Source: an uncultured Subdoligranulum sp.
GTDB taxonomy: Bacteria > Bacillota > Clostridia > Oscillospirales > Ruminococcaceae
Assembly (NCBI GenBank): GCA_945830575.1
Contig: CALZZE010000003.1
Location: forward strand, 1-64,000
Direction: 5' to 3'
Length of the DNA stretch: 64,000 bases
The position numbers were made by a program, and so were the translations under genes. Position 1 is the stretch's first letter; each line of letters opens with the position of its first letter. The notes below the pieces were generated by a model, which saw only the letters and a list, made by a program, of their open reading frames with translations, did not search any database and had not been told where the DNA came from. Shown one piece after another: positions 43,060 to 50,497 of this stretch.

Positions 43060-43088
43060 ATATATGCGCCAAACGACAGGATGTTACA
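43060..43088 (-). promoter_or_regulatory. CTGTAAC-type (ECF-like) promoter
   Basis: On the minus strand TGTAAC, 16-bp spacer containing CTGTCG, then CATATATA. It is located 35-60 bases before the double-glycine peptide operon. Confidence 0.65.
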
Positions 43089-43119
43089 GGTTTTGAAAAA
43101 ATTTTCTCACAGGCGGCAT

Positions 43120-43680
43120 TTACGCCTGCGGGTTTCCCCCGCCGTTCTGTGCGGCGCGCCGGGCGGCCAGCCAGTCGCAGAGCCTGTTCAGAGCCCAAAC
43201 CGTCAGCACCGCCAGCGCCGCGCCCAGCACTGCGCCGAACAGCACATCGGTGGGGAAGTGCACAAACAGATACATTCTGCTGAAGCCAATCAGCGCCGCC
43301 ACCGCCAGCAGCACCGCGCCGGGCTTTTTGAAGTACATCCACACCGAAGCTGCCGCCGCGAAGGCCCATGCGGTGTGGGTGGAGGGGCAGGAGTAGCTGG
43401 AGGGGCGCTTGACGAGCAGCTCCACCGTCTGGTCCAGATGGCAGGGCCGGGGCCGGGCAATCAGGTCCTTGAGAACGTACTGCCCCACCAGAAATACCAG
43501 CCCGTAGGACAGCAGCACCGCCACACCGCAGCGCCGGGTTTTGGGGAACAGGCACAGCGCCACGCCCACCACCAGCCAGATCTGGCCGTAGCTGCCCATG
43601 ATGTTGGTCAGTCCCAGAATCAGCGCGTCCATCACCGGGCCGCGCAGGGTCTGAATGGCGTACAAAATTGAGAAATCCAT
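43120..43680 (-). CDS. PAP2-family membrane phosphatase
   Basis: A 186-residue membrane protein with the three PAP2 motifs: KDLIARPRPC, SCPSTHTAWAF and SRMYLFVHFPTDVLFGA. Five to six membrane segments are present. Members dephosphorylate phosphatidic acid, undecaprenyl pyrophosphate or phosphatidylglycerophosphate at the outer face of the membrane; which applies here is not clear. GGAGAGAGTACC precedes ATG 43680. The PSD-like lipoprotein gene lies 82 bp upstream in the same direction, so the two may be linked functionally in phospholipid turnover. Confidence 0.88.
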   Translation of the reverse strand: MDFSILYAIQTLRGPVMDALILGLTNIMGSYGQIWLVVGVALCLFPKTRRCGVAVLLSYGLVFLVGQYVLKDLIARPRPCHLDQTVELLVKRPSSYSCPSTHTAWAFAAAASVWMYFKKPGAVLLAVAALIGFSRMYLFVHFPTDVLFGAVLGAALAVLTVWALNRLCDWLAARRAAQNGGGNPQA

Positions 43681-43762
43681 GGTACTCTCTCCTTATCAAA
43701 TAGGTTTGCCGGAATAACACAGGCAGAGAGCGCCCCATCGGGCGGTTCCCCGTCCGTTCCTT

Positions 43763-45070
43763 TCACATCAGGGAAAGCTCTGCATAGGCCTCGCCCATCA
43801 GGCGGTGCTGCAAGCCGCCTGCGCCGTCCTCCGGCACCAGCAGGTCAAATTCCACCTGCCGCTGGAACACCATCACGATGTCGCTGCCGCCGAACAGGAA
43901 GTAGCCCATGGGGTCGCCGCGTTTGACCTTGGCACCCACCTGCACGGACTCCTCCCAGTTGCAGGAGCAGATCTGCGACATGCCGATGGGCAGAATGGCC
44001 ACCAGACCGTATTCCGTGTCCAGAATTACACAGTCGCGGGTTTCGATCATCTGCCAGCCGGGAATGGTATCCTCCAGCACATAGCGGCCGATGTCGGCGT
44101 CCCACACCGTCACACCGCCTGCGGCGTTGGTGCCGGGAATCTTGCGCACCTCCACCACCGTGCCGTCAATGGGGAAGTGGTAGCGGTGGTAGTCGTTCAC
44201 ATCCAAAAAGGTATGGGTCAGCGTGCCGCCCGCGAAGGCGTCCGCGTAGGCGCTGTCCTCGCCAATCAGCTGACGGATGGAGGTGAAATTGGCGGACTTG
44301 ATCTGCACGCCCTCCCGCTGGACCAGATCGCCGTTTTCATCAATGTTCCAGACGCCCTGCGGCTTGGAATCTGCGGGGGCCACCAGCGCGCAGTCCGCAA
44401 TGGGACGCACGGTGGGGTCGGACAGGCGGCGGGCAAAGAAATCGTTGAAGCTGTGCCACTGCCCGGCATCCTCATACCATCCGGCATCCAGACCAAAGCT
44501 CTCGTCCTGCCGGAACAGTTCCAGATATTCCTCCGACCAGCTTTCCGGCGTGGACAGGTAGCTGCCCCAGCTTTCAGCGTAGGTACGGCACCAGCTGGCA
44601 ATCGGCTCGTGGTATTGCAGGGACGGATAGTAGTATCCCCGCCCCTCCAGCTCCTCCAGCGGCTGGTCCACCAGAAACCAGAAATAGTCCACCGACTGGT
44701 CGATATGGTCGTACAGGGTGGGGTAGTCCCCGTCCTTCAGCACATTCCACGGCATACAGGTGGCCGCCCAATCCAGAAAATCATACAGCTGGTCGATGCT
44801 CTGCGCCGGGTTGGTGTCGGGATCCGGGTTGATTGCCGCCGCTGCGGCCAGCGATTTTTCCATCAGGGCCATCAGTTCCGGGTCTGCGTCCAGCAGGGCC
44901 TTCAGCTCCTCGGTCATGGCCGCGTGGGCCGGCGTTTGCTGCTGAACGGTCTGACTGGCGGCGGAGGACACCGCCTCGCCGGCCGGTGCGCCGCAGGCGG
45001 TGAACAACAGCATCGCCGCCGTTAAAAGGGTGATGCATGCAATGGGCACACGGCGGTTCGTTATTTTCAT
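43763..45070 (-). CDS. Exported lipoprotein with phosphatidylserine decarboxylase-like domain
   Basis: A 435-residue lipoprotein: lipobox FTAC near residue 22, then an about 130-residue helical region, then a PSD-like domain with FNDFFARRLSDPTVRPI, ANFTSIRQLIGED, LDVNDYHRYHFPIDG, SQICSCNWEE and GDPMGYFLFGGSDIVMVFQ. Classical PSDs self-cleave at the LGST motif to form the pyruvoyl group; here the site reads FGGSDIV, so the Gly-Ser pair is kept. Cytoplasmic-membrane PSDs are not normally lipoproteins exposed outside, so an extracytoplasmic role is unusual. ATG 45070 fits the signal peptide. An ECF-like promoter lies upstream. Confidence 0.8.
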   Translation of the reverse strand: MKITNRRVPIACITLLTAAMLLFTACGAPAGEAVSSAASQTVQQQTPAHAAMTEELKALLDADPELMALMEKSLAAAAAINPDPDTNPAQSIDQLYDFLDWAATCMPWNVLKDGDYPTLYDHIDQSVDYFWFLVDQPLEELEGRGYYYPSLQYHEPIASWCRTYAESWGSYLSTPESWSEEYLELFRQDESFGLDAGWYEDAGQWHSFNDFFARRLSDPTVRPIADCALVAPADSKPQGVWNIDENGDLVQREGVQIKSANFTSIRQLIGEDSAYADAFAGGTLTHTFLDVNDYHRYHFPIDGTVVEVRKIPGTNAAGGVTVWDADIGRYVLEDTIPGWQMIETRDCVILDTEYGLVAILPIGMSQICSCNWEESVQVGAKVKRGDPMGYFLFGGSDIVMVFQRQVEFDLLVPEDGAGGLQHRLMGEAYAELSLM

Positions 45071-45119
45071 AGATGGTTTTCCTCGTCTTTCTGTCTGTTG
45101 GAATAATCTGCCTAAATAC

Positions 45120-45148
45120 AAATATGCGGCACACGACAGTTTGTTACA
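45120..45148 (-). promoter_or_regulatory. CTGTAAC-type (ECF-like) promoter
   Basis: On the minus strand TGTAAC, 16-bp spacer containing CTGTCG, then CATATTT, preceded by GAAAAAATC. It drives the PSD-like lipoprotein gene. Confidence 0.65.
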
Positions 45149-45227
45149 GATTTTTTCACTTTTTTACAAATCAGAACCATTTTAACGATACCGCATAACA
45201 AATAAAATGTCAATCCGGTTTGCCAGC

Positions 45228-45256
45228 TTGAAAAAAAGAAAGCAATGATTTATAAT
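45228..45256 (+). promoter_or_regulatory. Sigma-A-type promoter upstream of MITE and prephenate dehydratase-like gene
   Basis: TTGAAA, 17-bp A-rich spacer, TATAAT. The MITE at 45271 lies between this promoter and the next gene, so its hairpin would be part of the leader RNA. Confidence 0.6.
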
Positions 45257-45270
45257 GGGCTGAAAGCTAA

Positions 45271-45442
45271 GGCAATACCGCACAATTCACGGCTAACGCC
45301 TTACGCACCGCTCCGACGGCTGCGGCGCGCCATCCGCGTCGCAAAAATGCTCGATAATACACAAAGTATTATCTGCGCTTTTTGCTTAGCATCTGGCACA
45401 CCTCGCTCGACGTATCGGCACGTAGAATTATGCGGTGTTGCC
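45271..45442. mobile_element. MITE-like repeat, full copy 2 (172 bp)
   Basis: The same length and internal hairpin as the copy at 22971, with terminal inverted repeats GGCAATACCGCACAATTC and, inverted, GGCAACACCGCATAATTC. Most differences between the copies fall around the SacII-like GCGGCGCG region and in the TIRs. Confidence 0.87.
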
Positions 45443-45474
45443 CTGAAATGATTGTAAGGAAAGGCAGTTTGCGT

Positions 45475-46449
45475 ATGAAAACATTGAGGATTCCCTCCGG
45501 CGTCACCGCCGTAAAGTTCTCCTGGAGCCGTATTCTCCCGATGATCCTGCTGGCGGCGCTGCTGTCCGGGTGCGGGGCGCAGGCGCAGCCGGCGGAGCCT
45601 TCCCCGCAGCCGGTGCAGGAGCTGCCAGCCGATGCGGTGGTCAGCTATCTGGGGCCGGCCGGCACCTACACGGAGCAGGCGGCGGAGCTTCTGTTTTCTC
45701 AAAGCGCGCAGCTGCAGCCCCGCGCAACGGTGGCGGAGACCCTGGACGATGTGATGGAGGGCCGCGCCGATTACGCGGTGATCCCGCAGGAAAACACCAT
45801 CGGCGGCCCGGTCTATGACTATCTGGACGAGGTGCTGAACAGGGAGGGCCTGTCTGTGCACGGAGAGGTGGAGCTTCCCATCCGGCAGGCGCTGCTGGCG
45901 CCGGAGGGCACCGCCCTTGCGGACATCCGCACCGTCTATTCCCACAAGCAGGGCATCGCGCAGGGCAGCGCGTGGCTGAAGGAGCACCTGCCCGATGCGG
46001 AGGTGGTGGAGGTTTCCAGCACGGCGGAGGGCGCCCGCCTTGCGGCGGAAGAGGCCGACGGCTCGGCAGCGGCCGTTGCCTCCACGCAGGCCGCCAAGGT
46101 GTACGGGCTGTCGGTGCTGGCCGAGAGCATCCAGCAGAACGACAACAATGTGACCCGCTTTTATCTGGTCTCCACCCGGCCGGGCGCCGACACGGGGGAC
46201 AGAATGGTGTTTTCCGCTGCGGGGCCTGCCGACGCTCTGCCCGGCCTGCTGCAGTCCATGGAGGAACACGGCCTGACGCTGGTGGCCCTGCATGACCGCA
46301 CCGCCAAAACCACACTGGGCAGCTACGTATGGCTGGTGGAATGCAGCGGCGGCGGAAAAGCGGAATTTGCGCAGCTGGAAACCGAAACCCCCGGCCTGAC
46401 GCTGCGGTATCTTGGCGCGTTTCAGAAAAAAATGTTGGAGACCTCTTGA
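45475..46449 (+). CDS. Exported lipoprotein with prephenate dehydratase-like domain
   Basis: A 324-residue protein. A lipoprotein signal (LPMILLAALLSGC, lipobox LSGC) is followed by a prephenate dehydratase domain: VSYLGPAGTYTEQAA, YAVIPQENTIGGPVYDYLD, VYSHKQGIAQ and the catalytic TRF in NNVTRFYLVS. An ACT-like region follows (ADALPGLLQSMEEHGLTLVALHDRT), in which the GALV and ESRP motifs that bind phenylalanine are not preserved. Prephenate dehydratase is normally cytoplasmic, making phenylpyruvate for Phe synthesis. An extracytoplasmic version may use prephenate/arogenate outside, or the fold may be a binding protein. The promoter at 45228 lies upstream. Confidence 0.78.
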   Translation: MKTLRIPSGVTAVKFSWSRILPMILLAALLSGCGAQAQPAEPSPQPVQELPADAVVSYLGPAGTYTEQAAELLFSQSAQLQPRATVAETLDDVMEGRADYAVIPQENTIGGPVYDYLDEVLNREGLSVHGEVELPIRQALLAPEGTALADIRTVYSHKQGIAQGSAWLKEHLPDAEVVEVSSTAEGARLAAEEADGSAAAVASTQAAKVYGLSVLAESIQQNDNNVTRFYLVSTRPGADTGDRMVFSAAGPADALPGLLQSMEEHGLTLVALHDRTAKTTLGSYVWLVECSGGGKAEFAQLETETPGLTLRYLGAFQKKMLETS

Positions 46450-46474
46450 CTTTATCGATTTAACGCGCTAAACT
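46446..46474 (+). promoter_or_regulatory. Sigma-A-type promoter of the T-box leader
   Basis: TTGACT, 17-bp spacer, TAAACT. It overlaps the stop codon of the preceding gene and places the start of transcription just before the T-box stem I. Confidence 0.65.
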
Positions 46475-46757
46475 GCAACTACACCGATGAGGAAGAGTGA
46501 GTAAGCGCCGCACCCAACGGCACAGAGAGCCGCGGCAGGTGGAAAGCGGTACGCAGGGCAGCGCTTAATGGACTTCCGAGGGCGACCCGAACGCCAGCGC
46601 CAGTAGGGGAGACGGAGCGGCACTCCGTTACCAAATGTCAGCGTATGTTTGTACGCGTTGAGTGGGCGCAGTCCGCGCCAAGCCGGGTGGTACCGCAGAA
46701 GTGAATTTTCGCTCCTGTCCCAGCAACGAACCGTTGCAGGACGGGAGTTTTTTGTGC
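46475..46757 (+). ncRNA. T-box riboswitch, tryptophan-type
   Basis: Stem I begins with GATGAGGAAGAGTGAGTAAG. The specifier region reads AATGGACTTCCGAGGGCGA, putting codon TGG (Trp, about 46569-46571) in the specifier position. The T-box itself is GGGTGGTACCGC at 46685-46696. The terminator is CTCCTGTCC ... GGACGGGAG followed by TTTTTT (46712-46757). It should sense uncharged tRNA-Trp and allow readthrough into the trpB gene, which is however gutted. Confidence 0.9.
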
Positions 46758-46790
46758 CCCTTTCCCGCGCACACAAGAAAGGAGCCTACC

Positions 46791-47312
46791 ATGAGCCAGC
46801 ACGAAATCCCCTACAAAATCTACCTGCAGGAATCCGAAATGCCCACCCGGTGGTACAATCTGCGCGCCGACATGAAGAACAAGCCCGCGCCGCTGCTCAA
46901 CCCGGCGACCCTCCAGCCCTGCAAGCCGGAGGAACTGGAGGCGGTGTTCTGCGCGGACCTCGTCCGGCAGGAACTGGACGACACCACGCTGTTTTTTGAC
47001 ATCCCGCAGGAGGTGCGGGAGTATTACCGCACCTACCGGCCCAGCCCGCTGGTGCGCGCCTACAATCTGGAGAAAAAGCTGGGCACCCCCGCAAAAATCT
47101 ACTACAAGTTTGAGGGCAACAATACCTCCGGCAGCCACAAGCTGAACAGCGCCATCGCGCAGGCCTACTACGCCAAAAAGCAGGGCCTGACCGGCACCAG
47201 CTACTTCGATATGGTGGCCTACGAGAAATTCCACAACGGCGAGATGAGCGACTACTTCCCCACCGACGCCGACCTGCAGACCGGCTTTGACGGTCTGCCC
47301 GCACAGCCGTAA
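46791..47312 (+). pseudogene. trpB: Tryptophan synthase beta chain (TrpB2 type) with large internal deletion
   Basis: The 173-codon ORF encodes the first about 130 residues of a TrpB2-type beta chain (YLQESEMPTRWYNLRADM, RPSPLVRAYNLEKKLGTPAKIYYKFEGNNTSGSHKLNSAIAQ, which includes the PLP-lysine region HKLNSA) fused in frame to its C-terminal tail (YFDMVAYEKFHNGEMSDYFPTDAD). TrpB2 proteins are about 450 residues, so about 280 residues, including the glycine-rich phosphate loop, are absent. It should be inactive as tryptophan synthase. GAAAGGAGCC precedes the ATG, and the intact Trp T-box is still in front. Confidence 0.87.
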
Positions 47313-47319
47313 ATACAGG

Positions 47320-47345
47320 AACCCCCCGGCGCGCGCCGGGGGGTT
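47320..47345 (+). terminator. Intrinsic terminator after trpB
   Basis: AACCCCCCGGCG and CGCCGGGGGGTT form a nearly perfect palindrome between convergent genes. Confidence 0.85.
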
Positions 47346-47353
47346 CCGCTGTC

Positions 47354-48442
47354 TTATGGATGACTCTCCTGCCGGCTGTCGTTTGTCCGGGATTTCAGCG
47401 TCTTTTCGTTCAGGAAAAGAGAGAGGATATACAGAATCGTAATGGAGAAGGAGGACAGAAACAGCAAAACCCTTCTGAGACTGTAGACCGAAGCGGCAAC
47501 CATCAGCAGCAGGCCAATGACGACGACCATACAGTAGGCATATCCCTTGGAAAAAGCCGTGAACAGGTTTCTTCTTCCCCAGAACAGGTAAAATCCGCCC
47601 AACCCGCTCACTATCTGGCACAAAGAAAACAACAGCAGAACCACCTGCAGGACGGGCAGATACGTCTGATCATCGGGACTGACCGTGGAGACCAGCTGTA
47701 CCTGCTGGAGCAGACTGTTAAATCCGGTCACAAAGAAACCGCAGCTGGACAGAAGAAGCCCGGTGCGGGCAAGCCGGTTCAGCTTGTGGGTCCTGTCCAT
47801 GCGCTGGAACAGCTGGTCGTGGGTGACGCTGAGCAGGGGTGTCCCGTCCGCGTTCACGATAGACAGCGCGGCAATTCGGCCGCGGATTCCCGGATCGGAA
47901 ACGGACTGCTCAGAGCTTTCCAAAAACAGCATCGTGGCAGCTTCCCAGAGAAATACCGTTCCCACAATGTCCACCGCTTCCTCGAACAGCGCGGCGGTAA
48001 ACCCGGACCCGAACCAGCCCTGCTCATTGGCCAGCGCCATGACGCCAAGGATAAAAAATCCAATCAAAACAAACAGCGCGGAAAGGAACAGCACCCGTCT
48101 GGTAAGCAGCCGTTTGGAGATTTGCTTCATTTCCACGGAATCCTTGAAGGAATGGACCAGCTCGGCAGGGGAATGACCCTGAAGGTCATTGATTGCAAGC
48201 TCTATGTGAAAACGATACGGGACGGGAAATTTTGCAATGGTTTCCTGCAACGCATCAAACAAATCCGGCTTGAACGGCGCGTGGAAGCCTTCTGCGGCGG
48301 GAGCCTCCACAAGCTCATCAGCGGTTTCGTAATGAAACCGAACAGAAACCAGATGGTTTTCCCTGTCAATGGGATAGTATCGTTCCAGCACGCGGATGTC
48401 CTGCTGGTTGATGTCATATTTCTTTGGATGGGAATGCTTCAT
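47354..48442 (-). CDS. Membrane protein of unknown function
   Basis: A 362-residue protein with a cytoplasmic N-terminal domain of about 120 residues (IDRENHLVSVRFHYETADELVEAP ... PYRFHIELAINDLQGHSPAEL). About six membrane segments follow, in two groups (LFLSALFVLIGFFILGVMALANEQ; QVVLLLFSLCQIVSGLGGFYLFWG; YCMVVVIGLLLMVAASVYSL; LSSFSITILYILSLFL). No family is recognised. ATG 48442 has GGAGAGTACCG before it. It appears intact in a neighbourhood of broken genes. Confidence 0.65.
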   Translation of the reverse strand: MKHSHPKKYDINQQDIRVLERYYPIDRENHLVSVRFHYETADELVEAPAAEGFHAPFKPDLFDALQETIAKFPVPYRFHIELAINDLQGHSPAELVHSFKDSVEMKQISKRLLTRRVLFLSALFVLIGFFILGVMALANEQGWFGSGFTAALFEEAVDIVGTVFLWEAATMLFLESSEQSVSDPGIRGRIAALSIVNADGTPLLSVTHDQLFQRMDRTHKLNRLARTGLLLSSCGFFVTGFNSLLQQVQLVSTVSPDDQTYLPVLQVVLLLFSLCQIVSGLGGFYLFWGRRNLFTAFSKGYAYCMVVVIGLLLMVAASVYSLRRVLLFLSSFSITILYILSLFLNEKTLKSRTNDSRQESHP

Positions 48443-48518
48443 CGGTACTCTCCTGAACACTGGCGGCTGTCGGGAACCGCTCCTCTTTCGTACAGTATAC
48501 AGGAAAATGTGTGTCAGG

Positions 48519-48905
48519 TCAAATTTTCATAGTTACATCACTCTGAGAATCCCGGCGGTACTGGGAGGGCGTGATGCCCTCGGATTTTTTGAACACCTTG
48601 GTGAACACCCGGTAATCCCCATAGCCGGACTGCTCCGCCACCTCCGCAACGGACAAAGAGGTGGAGAGCAGTAATTTTTTTGCCTTTTCCATGCGGATGC
48701 TGGTCAGGTAGGCCAGAAAATTCACCCCGATCTCGCTTTTGAACAGCTGGCTGATGTACTGGGGATTCAGATGGAACTGCTCCGCCAGCACCGACAGGCT
48801 GAGTTCCTCCGCCAGATGCTCCTGCAAATACCGGGTGATGCCGGTGATGGTCCGCTCCTCCTGTTTTCCGGCTCCGCCGAGACGGAAAAAACAGATTTTC
48901 CAGCG
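48519..48905 (-). pseudogene. Truncated AraC-family regulator (DNA-binding domain only)
   Basis: The ORF holds a complete AraC-type double helix-turn-helix: LSVLAEQFHLNPQYISQLFKSEIGVNFLAYLTSIRMEKAKKLL and VAEVAEQSGYGDYRVFTKVFKKSEGITPSQYRRD. Upstream, residues LGGAGKQEERTITGITRYLQEHL continue the homology, but a stop (TAA) interrupts at a TTTTTT run. The adjacent frame (YDLCGVTLENLFF) would join it with a one-base shift. The receiver or sensor domain expected before it is absent. It is probably the 3' part of a response-regulator/AraC gene, broken by frameshift and deletion. Confidence 0.72.
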
Positions 48906-48919
48906 TTACACCGCACAAA

Positions 48920-49075
48920 TCATAGGTCCACCGATTCCGCACCGGGGGCCGGCTCAAAATGCGGGCGGCCCTCCCGCAGGCAGGTCAGGATGCGGGCGAT
49001 GGGGACCTGCGTGGGGCAGGCGGCCTCGCAGGGGGCGGCGCAGTCGGCGCAAACATCGGCCTGGGGCAGGCGAAG
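48920..49075 (-). pseudogene. C-terminal fragment of a [4Fe-4S] oxidoreductase
   Basis: In this frame the sequence reads LRLPQADVCADCAAPCEAACPTQVPIARILTCLREG and ends AESVDL-stop. CxxCxxxCxxxCP followed by VPIARIL is the pattern of C-terminal ferredoxin-like domains, as in iron-sulfur aldo/keto reductases. Homology stops abruptly near 49076, exactly where the LanM-like fragment begins on the other strand, so this is a deletion/fusion junction. Confidence 0.45.
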
Positions 49076-49081
49076 GGCGGC

Positions 49082-50155
49082 ATTGCGGCGTTTGCGGCGG
49101 AATACGCGCAGGCCACGCAGGACCCGCGGGCGGTGCAGATTTTGCAGGATTACCGAAAGAAAATCCGCCGCGCCCAACACAACATCGAGACGGGCGGCGG
49201 CGCCGCGCAGTTGGGAGGTCTGGTGGGCTTCACCGGACTGACCGGCGGCGTCAAAACGCTGCTGATGGCCGGACGCACCCTGAACGAAGAAGCGTTTGTC
49301 AGCACAGCGCTGTCCCTTGCGGAGCTGCTTTGCAGCGTCCCGGTGGACAGCATCACGGCGTGTGATTTTTACGGCGGTGCGGCGGGGCTTTTGTATCTGT
49401 TGTGTACCGCGCCGAAACTGCGGGCCATGCCGAACCACCCGCAGCGAACCGAAGCACTTTGCCAGCGGCTGCTGGCCCTGCAAACGCTGGACACCAAACA
49501 GGGCATCCGCACGTGGGACACCCTTGGCAAACAGCGCCCCATCAGCGGGCTGGGCCACGGCATTGCGGGCGTTGGGCTGGCACTGGCCGCCGCATGGCGA
49601 CTGTATCCGTCGGAGGAACTGTACGCGGCCATGCGGGACGCCTTCCTGCTGGAGGGGCAGCTGTACCATGACGCCATGGGGACCTGGCCGGATTTCCGGG
49701 ATTCCTCGGTGCCGTCCGGCGCCATGAACGGTTACTGTTCCGGCGCGCCGGGCATGGGCGCGGTCTATCTGAGGCTGCATCAGCTGGGCATCACCGAATT
49801 TGACGGTGACATGGAAAAGGCCATCCGGTCAGTGACCGCAGCGCCGCTGATGTCCCGCGACCACTGCTGCTGCGGCAACGGCGCAACGGTGGAATTTCTG
49901 CTGGACGCGGGCCGGGCGCTGAACCGTCCTGAACTGACCGAAACCGCGAAGGAGCGCCTGACCGCCATGGTACAGCGCAAAGCCGCCAAGGGGCAGTTCA
50001 CCTTCCTGCCCGCCGATTATGAAAACTACAGCCCCTTCGGACTGCTGAACGGAATCGGCGGTCTGGGTCATCTGCTGCTGAAAGCGCAGGGCCTTGCGGC
50101 GGGAAGCCTGTTTTTTGAAAAAAGCTGTAACAAAATGGCGAGTTGTGTGTATTAG
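49082..50155 (+). pseudogene. C-terminal cyclase domain of a class II lanthipeptide synthetase (LanM), N-terminus missing
   Basis: About 357 residues matching the LanC-like cyclase half of LanM. Landmarks are ETGGGAAQLGGLVGFTGLTGGVKTLL, FYGGAAGLLYLL, SGLGHGIAGVGLALAAAW, the first zinc-ligand region GYCSGAPGMGAVYLRL, and DHCCCGNGATVEFLLDAG, where the usual CHG ligand motif is CCG as in ProcM-type, substrate-tolerant enzymes. The about 600-residue N-terminal dehydratase is absent. Without it, the protein could not phosphorylate and eliminate Ser/Thr. It directly precedes Nif11-type precursor genes, the normal partners of CCG-type LanM enzymes. Confidence 0.8.
50126..50154 (+). promoter_or_regulatory. 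CTGTAAC-type (ECF-like) promoter, weaker -10
   Basis: TGTAAC (50126-50131), 16 bp, TGTATTA, preceded by TTTTTTGAAAAAAG as in the other sites. It lies inside the last codons of the LanM fragment and 50-75 bases before the first Nif11-type gene. Confidence 0.5.
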
Positions 50156-50202
50156 ATTATAGAACCCGACACAAACACACAAACAACAGGGAGGTATCCG
50201 AT

Positions 50203-50457
50203 ATGAAAACCTTACAGGAGCTGTACAACGAAGTGATGAACAGCGATGCGCTGAAAACCGAGTTTCTGACGCTGACGACGCCGGAGCAGGTCGTGGCCTT
50301 TGCCGAAAAGAACGGCTGCCCCGCTACGCTGGAGGAAATCAAGAGCTTTTTTGAGGAACAGTCTGCCGCAGCGGGGGAACTGTCCGATGAAAAATTGGCC
50401 ATGGTAGCTGGCGGCGCCGTGTTTACACCTGAATTTTACACTCCGATACAGGCCTGA
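50203..50457 (+). CDS. Nif11-type double-glycine precursor peptide
   Basis: An 84-residue precursor with a long Nif11-like leader (LQELYNEVMNSDALKTEFLT, then TPEQVVAFAEKNGCPATLEEIKSFF) ending SDEKLAMVAGG. The core is only AVFTPEFYTPIQA: two Thr and no Cys, so lanthionine rings cannot form in it. GGGAGG precedes the ATG. A second copy follows 40 bp later. It belongs with the LanM fragment upstream and the ligase/ACP/GNAT genes downstream. Confidence 0.85.
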   Translation: MKTLQELYNEVMNSDALKTEFLTLTTPEQVVAFAEKNGCPATLEEIKSFFEEQSAAAGELSDEKLAMVAGGAVFTPEFYTPIQA

Positions 50458-50497
50458 GCCGATGCACCCGGAACAATCCAAAGGGAGGGAACCAAAC

